A stretch of 64,000 nt of DNA, from NCBI GenBank assembly GCA_017161305.1, contig CP031518.1:2480001-2544000 (forward strand), read 5' to 3'. This document shows, piece after piece, positions 7,278-16,729 of this stretch (its first letter is position 1; each line of letters begins with the position of its first letter). The stretch is from Treponema ruminis. GTDB taxonomy: Bacteria > Spirochaetota > Spirochaetia > Treponematales > Treponemataceae. The notes below the pieces were generated by a model that was not told where the DNA came from, did no database searches, and worked only from the letters and a program-made list of their open reading frames with translations. The position numbers were made by a program, and so were the translations under genes.

Positions 7278-10200
7278 TTGACCTACTCGTACAACGAATT
7301 TCATATTGCAAAATCTGTTCGTGATGCATGTAATTTTTCACAGGGCTTGTTTGCCTCGTCAGGTAACGTAATTCTTGCAAATATCAAGGCAGTTCGTGAT
7401 TTTCAAACTCGCTTCAATGAATATCTTATAAGAAAGAATAAAACACAAATTTCAGCAGGAACCCTCAATGCAATGGGCCTGCTCGACGAAATTTTCCATC
7501 TGGCCTGCTACACTTACCGCCGCCAGAAATACCCTGATTCTTTCAAGGAACTTCTTTCAGATTTGGAAGCTTCTTTCGGCAAGGATGTAATCAATCAGGT
7601 CATTCTTGATTTCTGCGCAGAATTCCCGCCCACCGAAGTTTACAAGGGTAACATTTCTATAGAAGATTATTTAAACACCGAGCTTACAGAGCGCAAGACC
7701 GGCCGGGTCCGCACAAACCGGGAGCAGGTTCTTGAAGAGCTGGTCATGCTTCATCTCGACAATGAAAACCCGGCATTCAAACCTTTCATCGATCTTTTTG
7801 ATGATTCAAAGCTTGCTTCCAATCCGAAATGGTCAGCAATCTGGACTCAGATTCAGGCATATTTCAAAAAGCTTCCTTACTGGGGCACTTTCGGTCACGA
7901 TTTAATCACCTTCCTCAGGGAGCCTGTTAATTTTGCACCGGACAACCTTCAGGAACAGCTCAATTATGTCCGCACCCACTGGGCAGACCTGCTTGTTCCG
8001 GGCGAGGGCGAAGGCGAAGATTACTGGCTCAAGCGTCTTTTAGGCGGAAGTGACCTCCTTGCTGAGGAATGGAAGGCAGCCTGGCACCCGACGAACGGCG
8101 GGGATGCAGACATGTCTCCTCCAAACTACGATTACCTTATGCGCGAGTACGAGCGATTCAGCGACGACAAGGAATGGATGCCAAGGGTTGTCCTCATGGC
8201 AAAGACCGTCCTCGTATGGCTCTACCAGCTTTCAAAAAAATACAAGCGCGAAATCAACCGCCTCGACCAGATTCCGGACGAAGAACTTGACCTGCTCCGT
8301 GATGAAGGATTTACAGGCTTGTGGCTGATTGGTCTCTGGGAGCGAAGCCAGGCCAGCCGCACAATCAAGCAGATTTGCGGAAACCCTGAGGCAGCGGCTT
8401 CGGCATATTCTTTGGATGACTACGAAATCGCATGGAATCTCGGCGGCTGGGACGCACTTGCAAACCTTCGTGCCCGGCTCTGGCAGCGAGGAATCCGCCT
8501 TGCAAGCGACATGGTTCCAAACCACACAGGCATGGACGCCCGCTGGGTTGTCGAAAAGCCGGATCTCTTCGTTCAAAGGCGGGACTGTCCCTTCCCTTCA
8601 TACACATTCAACGGCGTAAATTTAAGCCACGACGGAAGGGTTGCCGTTTATCTTGAAGACCACTATTACTCAAAAACTGACTGTGCCGTCTGCTTTAAGC
8701 GAGTTGATACGGCTACAGGTGACACGCGATACATTTATCACGGAAACGACGGCACCGGCATGCCATGGAACGACACGGCCCAGATTGACTTTTTGAATCC
8801 GGCCGCCCGCGAAGAAGTCATGCAGAAAATTCTTCATGTTGCCCGGAACTTCCCTATCATCCGCTTTGATGCCGCAATGGTTCTTGCCAAAAAGCACATC
8901 AAGCGCCTCTGGTACCCGGAGCCTGGAAAGGGCGGAGACATTGCCAGCCGCTCAGAATCAGCCCTTTCTGCACAGGAATTTGAAAACCGGATTCCAAATG
9001 AATTCTGGCGTGAAGTCGTTGACCGCGTTGCAAAGGAAGTTCCTGACACCCTCCTTCTCGCCGAAGCTTTCTGGATGATGGAAGGATACTTTACGCGCAC
9101 GCTCGGAATGCACCGTGTTTACAACTCAGCATTCATGAACATGCTCAAAAAAGAAGAAAACTACAAGTACCGCCAGACGGTCAAAAATACAATCAACTTC
9201 GATCCGCAGATTCTCAAGCGCTATGTAAACTTCATGAACAACCCGGACGAAGAAACTGCCGTAGCCCAGTTCGGTAAAGGCGACAAATATTTCGGTGTCT
9301 GTACCCTCATGGCCACAATGCCTGGTCTTCCTATGTTTGGTCACGGCCAGATCGAAGGCTTTGAAGAAAAGTACGGCATGGAATACACAAGGGCCTACAA
9401 GGACGAGCAGCCTGACGGATATCTGGTCGAACGCCACAAGCGTGAGATTTTCCCTCTCCTCAAAAAGCGCTATCTCTTTGCTGGAGTTGAAGATTTCCTC
9501 TTCTACGACGTATGGAACAACGGCAGCGTAAACGAAAACATCTTCGCATATTCAAACCGCTGCGGAAACGAATATACGGTTGTCTTCTATAATAATAAAT
9601 ATGAGAGGGCAAGCGGCTGGATCAAGCAGTCTTGTGAATACGCTGTCAAAACAGGCAGCGGCGAAAACGACAAAAAGCTCGTCTCACGCTCAATCTCAGA
9701 GGGACTGGGGCTTCTGGCCGAAGATGACTACTACACGATTTTCCGCGAAGACAGGAGCAACCTCTGGTACATCAGAAAGTCCCGCGATATCTGCGAGCAG
9801 GGCATGTTCATCTCGCTCAACGGATTTGAAACCCAAATTTTCATGGACATCCGTCAGGAACGTGATGTAAACGGCTCCCTCAAAGAACTCTGTGACTTCC
9901 TGGGCGGAAGGGGCTGTCAGGACCTGCACACGGCATGGCAGGACTTGCACTACAAGAACCTCTATCAGGCCTTCCAGAACGTTATTTCTTCGGAACTCTG
10001 CACTGCCCTCGGCAGCCTCAAAATGAGCGCAAAGGAACTCAAAGAGGCAGAATTGAAGAAAGCGACAGCTTCTGGCGTCAAAAAGCTTATCTCTACCCCT
10101 CTCGAATATTTCTACAAGACAGCCAACGAATTTGCTGAAAAGGAATACATCGTAGAGCAAAAGGAGCTTATTGCAAAGGAAAAGGCAGAAATTGAGCTCC

Positions 10201-10886
10201 AAATTGAAGAAGAAAAAACAAAACTTGAAGTTGCAGGAAATCTTGCCAAGGCAAAATCTTCTGCAAAAGCCAAAAAACTCTCTTCTCCTTTTCTCAAAGA
10301 ACTGGAGAAAAAGCTGGCCGCCCTTGAAAAAACGACCGTCAAGTTTACGCCTTTTGTCCTTCCAAAATCATTTGCTTTCCCAAGCGGGCGAAAAATCACG
10401 AACGATGAGATTTACCTCTACATTTTCAGTGCCCTCGCTCCTATCGCAGAAAGCAAGTTTGCCCGCAAGTGGAGTCTGGAAAGAAAGATTGCAGAATTTA
10501 CAGGCAATACACCGATCGGCGACATGACTTCATTCGATTTCTTCAAGCGTGCATTCATGATTGCAGAAGAAAAATTGCCACGGCTCACTGAAGCTTCAGC
10601 AAAAGAAGACTTGCTTGCAATTGCTTCAAATCTTGCCCTTTCAGAAAATTCATGGACCTTGCTGGGAGCAAACGAATTCAACGGCACAAAATGGTTCAAT
10701 AAAGAAAAAATGGAATCAAGCCTTGATTTGTACAAGAAGATTCTTCTTCTTAAGGCGAGCGCAGGCAAAAAAGCAGCAATTGAGTCCCTCTTTAAGAAAC
10801 TCAATGCCGCTCAAAAGAAAGCTGAATACAAGTGTGAGGATTTCGTTAAGGCATTCAAGCCAAAGACTAAAGCTCGTCAGCAATAA
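7278..10886 (+). CDS. Very large GH13 alpha-amylase family protein
   Basis: About 1,200 residues, twice the usual GH13 size. A central (beta/alpha)8 domain is visible: DMVPNHTG, nucleophile Asp in IIRFDAAMV (codon 8868), acid/base Glu in LLAEAFWMM (codon 9063) and the third acid in NNPDEETA (codon 9246). The usual NHD triplet is replaced by a Pro-Asp pair, as in GlgE-like enzymes. The first ~350 residues and the last ~350 have no family I know; a lysine/glutamate-rich stretch near residues 930-1040 looks like a coiled coil. No signal peptide, so cytosolic. The TTG at 7278 is preferred as start because GGGGG lies a few bases upstream; an earlier TTG at 7245 precedes the transcription start. 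The 3' end overlaps thrC by 20 bases on the opposite strand. Confidence 0.82.
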   Translation: MTYSYNEFHIAKSVRDACNFSQGLFASSGNVILANIKAVRDFQTRFNEYLIRKNKTQISAGTLNAMGLLDEIFHLACYTYRRQKYPDSFKELLSDLEASFGKDVINQVILDFCAEFPPTEVYKGNISIEDYLNTELTERKTGRVRTNREQVLEELVMLHLDNENPAFKPFIDLFDDSKLASNPKWSAIWTQIQAYFKKLPYWGTFGHDLITFLREPVNFAPDNLQEQLNYVRTHWADLLVPGEGEGEDYWLKRLLGGSDLLAEEWKAAWHPTNGGDADMSPPNYDYLMREYERFSDDKEWMPRVVLMAKTVLVWLYQLSKKYKREINRLDQIPDEELDLLRDEGFTGLWLIGLWERSQASRTIKQICGNPEAAASAYSLDDYEIAWNLGGWDALANLRARLWQRGIRLASDMVPNHTGMDARWVVEKPDLFVQRRDCPFPSYTFNGVNLSHDGRVAVYLEDHYYSKTDCAVCFKRVDTATGDTRYIYHGNDGTGMPWNDTAQIDFLNPAAREEVMQKILHVARNFPIIRFDAAMVLAKKHIKRLWYPEPGKGGDIASRSESALSAQEFENRIPNEFWREVVDRVAKEVPDTLLLAEAFWMMEGYFTRTLGMHRVYNSAFMNMLKKEENYKYRQTVKNTINFDPQILKRYVNFMNNPDEETAVAQFGKGDKYFGVCTLMATMPGLPMFGHGQIEGFEEKYGMEYTRAYKDEQPDGYLVERHKREIFPLLKKRYLFAGVEDFLFYDVWNNGSVNENIFAYSNRCGNEYTVVFYNNKYERASGWIKQSCEYAVKTGSGENDKKLVSRSISEGLGLLAEDDYYTIFREDRSNLWYIRKSRDICEQGMFISLNGFETQIFMDIRQERDVNGSLKELCDFLGGRGCQDLHTAWQDLHYKNLYQAFQNVISSELCTALGSLKMSAKELKEAELKKATASGVKKLISTPLEYFYKTANEFAEKEYIVEQKELIAKEKAEIELQIEEEKTKLEVAGNLAKAKSSAKAKKLSSPFLKELEKKLAALEKTTVKFTPFVLPKSFAFPSGRKITNDEIYLYIFSALAPIAESKFARKWSLERKIAEFTGNTPIGDMTSFDFFKRAFMIAEEKLPRLTEASAKEDLLAIASNLALSENSWTLLGANEFNGTKWFNKEKMESSLDLYKKILLLKASAGKKAAIESLFKKLNAAQKKAEYKCEDFVKAFKPKTKARQQ

Positions 10887-12174
10887 TCAGCATGACTTCC
10901 TCTGAAGAACTGACACAAGGATGCTTGAGTTCAGTTGGGATGAGGGAGTCTGGATTTTCGTTGGGGAGTTCAGGAGCCTTACCCAAAGTATGGCGGATAA
11001 ACTCGCTGTCAAGAGCCGGGTGGTCGCGCATTACAAGAACAACCGATGAACCTTCGTCACCGAAGATGTCGTTGCGCTTGAGTGCGGCGGCATAAGCCCG
11101 GCTCGTTGATTTATTGGCATAAATTCCATAGTCCTTGAAGAGTTTCTGGCAGGCGGCTTCGGTCTCTTCTTTTGAAACCTGAGCCGGATAAACGAAGTGC
11201 TTGAGCATAAGGGAACTTGTCGTAAAAATCTCTTCCAGACGCTCAAGGTTTGACGGACTTGCAGGATCAGCATTTCCCCGGTTTTTCAAATCAACGATGC
11301 TGTCCATAATCTCGCAGTTTCCTTCCAGGTCAACTTTGATTTCATCGCTGGTCGGGCAGATAAATCCGTTAACCGGCAGGGAAAGCCGCCATGAATAAAG
11401 GCCTGCAACCAGATTTGAATAGTTTCCGCAAGGCATTGCATAGAAAATACCGCCAGTCACCTGATTCTTTAGCTGACTGAAAGCATATGGATAGAAAAAA
11501 GTCTGAGGCATGAGGCGGCCGATGTTTGCAGTATTTGCAACAGTGAGATTGTATTTTTCGACCAGAGAACGGTTGGCAAAAATCTCCCGGACAAGCTCAT
11601 GACAGCATTTTTCATCACCGTCAACTTCAACTGGAAGCACGTTTCCGCCGTTCCAGACAAAATCTTCTTTGATTAAACCTCGGACAAAGCCCTTTGGAAA
11701 CAAAAGGACAGCCTTTAAGTTCTTTTTGCCGCGAATGGCACGCGCAAGGCTTGAAGCAATCTCGCCGGTTGTAGCGTCAAGAAAAGTAGCCGTGCCCCCC
11801 TGCAGGGTAAGGATTGTTTCGAGACAGTTTACAAGATATGAAACGCCGAATTCCTTGTGGCTGCCGGACGGAGTGTGATAAAGCTCAAGGGTAAAAAGAT
11901 TTTCGTCAATTTTCTGGACTTTTGGAGAAAAAGGAAAAGCCTTTGTCGCAATCGTCTCACAAATAATCGGCGAAAATTCTGTATTGATGCAGGCAGAAGT
12001 CAAAGTGCCCGCAATGCTTGAAAATGAAGTGTTTTCATTCGTGTACAAAATCCATTTTCGTAAATCTGCGAATTCTTCAGGAATATACAAACCGCCGTCT
12101 TCCGGCATACAGTCAAGAACTGCTTTCGCAAAATTTACAGACTCAGACGGATTTCTTGTAGAAGTAAATTTCAT
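10867..12174 (-). CDS. thrC: Threonine synthase
   Basis: 435 residues, PLP-dependent conversion of O-phosphohomoserine to threonine. The PLP lysine is K107 in SGSHKEFG, in the position of the AFKDFG lysine of other threonine synthases. ATTGEIASSLARAI is the phosphate-binding loop and IGRLMPQTFFYPYAF matches the conserved INWARLLPQ region. GGGGG before the ATG supports the start. It is the last gene of a fabF - DUF3943 - thrC run with gaps of about 21 bases, and its end overlaps the end of the GH13 gene by 20 bases. Confidence 0.9.
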   Translation of the reverse strand: MKFTSTRNPSESVNFAKAVLDCMPEDGGLYIPEEFADLRKWILYTNENTSFSSIAGTLTSACINTEFSPIICETIATKAFPFSPKVQKIDENLFTLELYHTPSGSHKEFGVSYLVNCLETILTLQGGTATFLDATTGEIASSLARAIRGKKNLKAVLLFPKGFVRGLIKEDFVWNGGNVLPVEVDGDEKCCHELVREIFANRSLVEKYNLTVANTANIGRLMPQTFFYPYAFSQLKNQVTGGIFYAMPCGNYSNLVAGLYSWRLSLPVNGFICPTSDEIKVDLEGNCEIMDSIVDLKNRGNADPASPSNLERLEEIFTTSSLMLKHFVYPAQVSKEETEAACQKLFKDYGIYANKSTSRAYAAALKRNDIFGDEGSSVVLVMRDHPALDSEFIRHTLGKAPELPNENPDSLIPTELKHPCVSSSEEVMLIIADEL

Positions 12175-12195
12175 GCTGCCCCCTGTAAAAAAGGA

Positions 12196-13701
12196 TTACT
12201 TCAAGTGGAGCCTGGCATACACGCTACCAGAATTAAGAATCTGCAGAATATCAGGTACTTTTTTGTAGAAAGTACGCTTGGCGTAGATTTCATCCTCTAC
12301 ACCTATTCTAACGCGCTTTGATACAGGAATCTCGAATCCAAGGTTCGTAACGCCAATAAATTCCCAGCCTGAACTTGGACAAGCAGAATCTTCCTGAAGC
12401 TGCTCATAATAATCATACATTGCATATCCGCGGAAATTCAAGTTTAAAGTTTTGCCTTTCTCGCTTATATAGCGCAATTTTAGCACAGTCATAGGACCAG
12501 TCGTCATGCTGTAATCCCTGACAACGCCGGCTGTCTGCTTGACGACCGGGCGGTGATAATAATAGTAGTCCGTGGTGCCCATTACGTTCCATGCGCCGTG
12601 AAGCTGCCATTCAAGATTTGAATTTTCAAAACGATGGCGCTGCTTGATGGCAAGACCAGGGCCGAGAGCAGAAAGTTCATAGAACTGATGCCAGTCGAAC
12701 TCATATTCCATTACAAGACCGAGAGTTGTATCAGAGTTTTCAGAAAATTGAGGAGCGCGGGCAAAGAGCATTCCGTCACTAAGAATCCGGATGTCGTACA
12801 TAATCTTTTTGTCCAGTTCCGTGTACTGACAGACAGAGCCTTTTCCCGAACCTTTTCCTACTGAAGCTGAAATTTCCAGCTCAAACTGAGAATAAGGATC
12901 ATTTGAATCATGGCCGTAAGGGTCATTGTAAACGATATAAATCGAAGGATTGAAATAGAAAGGATAAACTTCATGCTGATCATAAAGAGAAGAATCAAAA
13001 TCTGAAATCTCCGTATAGGCGCGTGAAGTTCCAACATTGAATTTGAGGGACAATTCATGAATGTTGCGGCTTGTTCCCAGGGGCTTCTGCCTGAGCCAGG
13101 CCTGACTCCAAATCCTCATCGGGTTTACTGCAAGGCCCAAAAGGCTTGAAATTTCATCAGCATTCAAAGAAAGTCGGTAAAGCATTTCGCCCATCGCAAA
13201 AGAACCAACCGTCGTGTAATAAAGGTCGTTGGTTGAAGGAGCATTTGTCTCACAGAGATATTCCCAGAAACTTGCTCCGACAAGGGTAACTGCGAAAGAT
13301 TCAAGCTGATTGAGGTTTGCGTTTCGTGAAGACTGGTAGTAAAGTCCGCCCTGGTAAGGATGAAGGACGAAATTTGTCCAGTACCAGTCACGGTCGTACA
13401 AGACTTCGCGCTCCCAGAAATGGTTCCATTGCTCCGGTCCTACCTGAGCCCAGCCAGAACCAAGAACCCAGCGGTTGTATGATGCAAGGCCTACGTTGAA
13501 GAACAACATTCCGCCGATTGCAGTAAACCAGTGTTTTTTGCCGTCATTTTCGTGAAGCCAGCCGGAAGACTCCGATTCAGAAGACTCGACAGAAAAAGTT
13601 ACGTCTGAATCTTCTGAAGCCTGAGCTTCACCAGCCTGGGCAAAAAGAGCTTGATTAAGAAGCAAAGCACCAAGCAGCAATACTGATAAAATCTTTCTCA
13701 T
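12196..13701 (-). CDS. DUF3943-like outer-membrane protein
   Basis: 501 residues with a clear signal peptide (LSVLLLGALLLNQALFAQA). The N-terminal third has NFVLHPYQGGLYYQSSR, which I recognise as typical of DUF3943 proteins. The rest is rich in alternating aromatic and polar residues, as in beta-barrel proteins, so a surface or outer-membrane location is likely. Function is unknown. It lies between fabF and thrC in the same direction; the neighbours are metabolic and do not explain its role. Confidence 0.7.
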   Translation of the reverse strand: MRKILSVLLLGALLLNQALFAQAGEAQASEDSDVTFSVESSESESSGWLHENDGKKHWFTAIGGMLFFNVGLASYNRWVLGSGWAQVGPEQWNHFWEREVLYDRDWYWTNFVLHPYQGGLYYQSSRNANLNQLESFAVTLVGASFWEYLCETNAPSTNDLYYTTVGSFAMGEMLYRLSLNADEISSLLGLAVNPMRIWSQAWLRQKPLGTSRNIHELSLKFNVGTSRAYTEISDFDSSLYDQHEVYPFYFNPSIYIVYNDPYGHDSNDPYSQFELEISASVGKGSGKGSVCQYTELDKKIMYDIRILSDGMLFARAPQFSENSDTTLGLVMEYEFDWHQFYELSALGPGLAIKQRHRFENSNLEWQLHGAWNVMGTTDYYYYHRPVVKQTAGVVRDYSMTTGPMTVLKLRYISEKGKTLNLNFRGYAMYDYYEQLQEDSACPSSGWEFIGVTNLGFEIPVSKRVRIGVEDEIYAKRTFYKKVPDILQILNSGSVYARLHLK

Positions 13702-13722
13702 TTTTATTTTCCGTTTTAAGCT

Positions 13723-14997
13723 TTAGTTTTCGAATTTTTTGATGATGATACAGCCGTTGTGACCGCCAAATCCAAGGGAAGCACTTGCGGCAACTTTTAC
13801 ATCACAGGCAATGCCCTTGTTAGGAGTGTAGTCCAAGTCACAGCCACCCTCTACGTCCTGATTTTCGATGTTGATTGTAGGCGGAATGAAGCCCTCGTTG
13901 ATTGCCTTTACGCAGAAAAGAGCCTCGATTGCACCGGCAGCACCGACCAAGTGGCCTGTCATGCTCTTTGTTGAAGAGATGTGCAGTTTTCGAGCGTTTT
14001 CCTCACCCAAAGCAAGCTTGAGCATGGCACTTTCACCGGAATCATTTGCGTGGGTAGAAGTGCCGTGAGCGTTGTAGTACTGGATTTCGCTTGGAGCAAG
14101 ACCTGCATCCTCAAGGGCAAGCTGAACAGCCTTTGCAGCACCGCTTCCATCAGGGAGAGGGGCTGTGATGTGATAGCCGTCGCAGCTTGAACCGAATCCT
14201 GCAACTTCTGCATAGATTTTTGCGCCGCGAGCCTTTGCGTGCTCATATTCTTCGAGGATGAACATGGCCGAACCTTCTGCCATTACGAAACCGTCACGGT
14301 CCCGGTCAAAAGGACGGCTTGCCTTTTCAGGATTGTCATTGAATTTTGAGGCAAGTGCCTGCAATTTTACGAAAGTCGCAATGCTGAATTCTGTGATTGC
14401 GGCCTCTGTACCGCCAGCCAGCATTACGTCAGCCCGGCCGGAACGGATTAAGTCACTTGCAAGGCCCAGGGAATCAGTGCCCGAAGCACATGCTGTATTG
14501 ATTGTCCATGAAAGCCCCTGGAATCCGTAGTAGATGTTTACGTTTGCAGCAGCCTCGTTTGAAATCATGAGCGGGGTTGTGAGCGGTGGAAGACGGTCAG
14601 GACCTGCAGAAGGATCGCAGAATTTGTTGAAGCCAGCCTCTGTTGCCTCGATTCCGCCGAGACAGTTGCCTACCATGACGCCCATTTTTTCGGCCTTTAA
14701 AGCCTCTGGAGTGTAACCGGAATCAGAAATTGCCTGAGCTGAAGCGGCAAGACAGAATTTTGAGAAACGAGCCATCTTGCGGGTGGCCTTTGAGTCGATT
14801 CCGTATTTTGTGATGTCAAAATCCTTTACCTCAGCGGCAACTTTTACAGGAAGACGGCTTGAATCAAAAAGCGTGATGTTTGTAACGCCGCATTTTCCGT
14901 TTTTAACGCTATTCCATGTTTCTTCGACTGAATTTCCAACAGGTGAAACACATCCCAAACCTGTGATTACAACTCTTCGCCTTGACATAAAATTCAT
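13723..14997 (-). CDS. fabF: 3-oxoacyl-[acyl-carrier-protein] synthase II
   Basis: 424 residues. It condenses acyl-ACP with malonyl-ACP in fatty acid elongation. Active-site Cys170 is in TINTACASGTDS; the two histidines are in YNAHGTSTHANDSGES and STKSMTGHLVGAAGA. Full length for KAS II. AGGAG lies 3 bases before the ATG at 14997 and 12 before a second ATG at 14988, so either could be used. First gene of the fabF - DUF3943 - thrC operon. No other fatty acid genes are nearby. Confidence 0.93.
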   Translation of the reverse strand: MNFMSRRRVVITGLGCVSPVGNSVEETWNSVKNGKCGVTNITLFDSSRLPVKVAAEVKDFDITKYGIDSKATRKMARFSKFCLAASAQAISDSGYTPEALKAEKMGVMVGNCLGGIEATEAGFNKFCDPSAGPDRLPPLTTPLMISNEAAANVNIYYGFQGLSWTINTACASGTDSLGLASDLIRSGRADVMLAGGTEAAITEFSIATFVKLQALASKFNDNPEKASRPFDRDRDGFVMAEGSAMFILEEYEHAKARGAKIYAEVAGFGSSCDGYHITAPLPDGSGAAKAVQLALEDAGLAPSEIQYYNAHGTSTHANDSGESAMLKLALGEENARKLHISSTKSMTGHLVGAAGAIEALFCVKAINEGFIPPTINIENQDVEGGCDLDYTPNKGIACDVKVAASASLGFGGHNGCIIIKKFEN

Positions 14998-15010
14998 TTT
15001 CTCCTATTTA

Positions 15011-15048
15011 AACAAAAAAAATCCACAACAGTAAAAACTATTGTGGAT
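15011..15048 (-). terminator. Terminator of the binding-protein gene
   Basis: A 12-bp stem with one mismatch (15021-15032 with 15037-15048) and, on the minus strand, eight Ts after it. Confidence 0.8.
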
Positions 15049-15079
15049 ATTATAGCGAATTTTAAGTATCTTGCAAATC

Positions 15080-16666
15080 CTAGTTTTTTGCCTTATCTTT
15101 TGGCAGGACTTTTGCATCATCAAGAAGGAGGGCGTTTGCCTCGGCATACTGGATGCAGCGTCGCTCCCAGTCGGCACCGCCATGCTTGTCAAATTCCTTG
15201 AGCCACATTTCCCAGGTATCCAGATCGCGGCGGCCTGTTACGAAGTCTTTTACACATTCTTCGTAGAAGCCCTTGAGCTCTTTTGAAATTCCAGGGAGAT
15301 TGGCAACAGCAACTGTCCACGGCTTACTCTGCATGTCGCGAAGGAGCTTAAGAGGACTCATTTCCTTGCCGTTTATTGAATACCATGTCGGATAGCGGGA
15401 AATAAGTTCGTCATCACCATTATAGAAGACAAGGTTTCGAAGCTGAAGAACCGGGGCGGCAGCCTTTTGAGTATAGGCATATTTTGGATCAGGAAGACCT
15501 TCAGTTGTGATTCCGCCGTTATCGTCAATCATGTAGTTTACAGCTTCTTCACCGTATGCAGCAGTGATGTAGCCGTCCGTACTCATCCATTCAAGGAATT
15601 TAGCAATAATCGGAAGTTTTCCAAGTTCCTGAGCCCGGCGGGAAACCGCATAGATTCGGTAACCGGTAGCATAGGCACCAACAGAAGACTTGCCTTTTGG
15701 TCCGACAGGAGGATCAATCAAAATCCATTCTGCATCAGGGAAGCGCTCGTCAAAATCTTTATAGTTGGATTCAAGGGCAAAAGCGGCGTTCTGTTCACGC
15801 ATCATGCCGATTTTTCCGGACTTCCATGCCTCACGGAAGCTGTTTTTAGAATGAACTGTCCAGCGGGGATCGATAAGACCGTCTTCCGCAAGCCTGTGGA
15901 TATATTCAAGAGCCTGCTTGTACTCTGGTTTATGAATGTTGAGGCCGGCATTGCTCTTTGTAGAATTGAATGTACCTTCTACTCCAAAAGCTCCAAAGAA
16001 AGGCGCAAAACGGCAGCCCAGGCCTTCTTCAATGGCACGAATATCAACATAAGCGCCATATCCATAGGTGTCATTGCGACCGTTTCCGTCCGGGTCATTG
16101 AATGTAAATGCTTTCATTACATCATAATAGTCATCCAAAGTGACAGGGATTGGAAGACCCAGGCGGTCAAGCCAGTCTTTTCGGATCAAAATACCCTCGT
16201 TGCGGTCAATTGAGCCAGACTGAGAAAGACCGTAGCAAATTCCGTCAAAGGAAGCTGCCTGTTTTGAGGCGTCATCGTACATTTTGACAGTTCGCTCCGG
16301 CATCAGGGCGTACAATCCGTCAACGCGGGTAACATAGTTTTCACGGACAAGAGTTGTAAGGACATCGCGGTTGACCATGAAAATATCTGGCAGAGAGTTT
16401 GATTTTGCAGCATCAAGAAGAACCTCCGCCTGCTCATCCTTGTTTGTAGGAAGAGGAACGGCATTAAGAGAAATACCCAAGTCCTTTTCAACGTGGTCAA
16501 TCAAAACGCTGTCTTCTGGCAAAGGTGCGGCATCACTTGTGTATGGACTGTACCAGAGCTCAAGTTTATTAAGCTCACCGATACCTTCAAGGTCGATCCG
16601 TTCACAAGCGGTAAACAAAAAGCCCGCAGCCAAAAAAGACGAAATAATTCCTGTAAGTTTTTTCAT
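15080..16666 (-). CDS. Extracellular solute-binding lipoprotein, family 1
   Basis: About 528 residues. A lipoprotein signal ends in FLFTAC, so the mature protein should be lipid-anchored in the periplasm. The long two-lobed sequence (IFMVNRDVLTTLV, FTFNDPDGNGRNDTYGYG, GKIGMMREQNAAFAL) fits the large family-1 binding proteins of oligosaccharide ABC importers. A DPDGNGRNDTYG loop looks like a calcium-type acidic loop seen in several of these proteins. No permease or ATPase gene is adjacent, so it must work with components elsewhere. ATG 16666 is chosen over an upstream TTG because AGGAT sits at the right distance. It is followed by its own terminator. Confidence 0.82.
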   Translation of the reverse strand: MKKLTGIISSFLAAGFLFTACERIDLEGIGELNKLELWYSPYTSDAAPLPEDSVLIDHVEKDLGISLNAVPLPTNKDEQAEVLLDAAKSNSLPDIFMVNRDVLTTLVRENYVTRVDGLYALMPERTVKMYDDASKQAASFDGICYGLSQSGSIDRNEGILIRKDWLDRLGLPIPVTLDDYYDVMKAFTFNDPDGNGRNDTYGYGAYVDIRAIEEGLGCRFAPFFGAFGVEGTFNSTKSNAGLNIHKPEYKQALEYIHRLAEDGLIDPRWTVHSKNSFREAWKSGKIGMMREQNAAFALESNYKDFDERFPDAEWILIDPPVGPKGKSSVGAYATGYRIYAVSRRAQELGKLPIIAKFLEWMSTDGYITAAYGEEAVNYMIDDNGGITTEGLPDPKYAYTQKAAAPVLQLRNLVFYNGDDELISRYPTWYSINGKEMSPLKLLRDMQSKPWTVAVANLPGISKELKGFYEECVKDFVTGRRDLDTWEMWLKEFDKHGGADWERRCIQYAEANALLLDDAKVLPKDKAKN

Positions 16667-16729
16667 GGACAAATCCTTTTTTTATTTCTTCTATATATTA
16701 TCGGCAAGAAAGTGAATAAAAGCAAGAAT

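Noticed and set aside
15467..16213. A 248-codon frame opposite the solute-binding lipoprotein gene
   Set aside because: Antisense shadow of a well-supported gene; no start signals and no recognisable domain.
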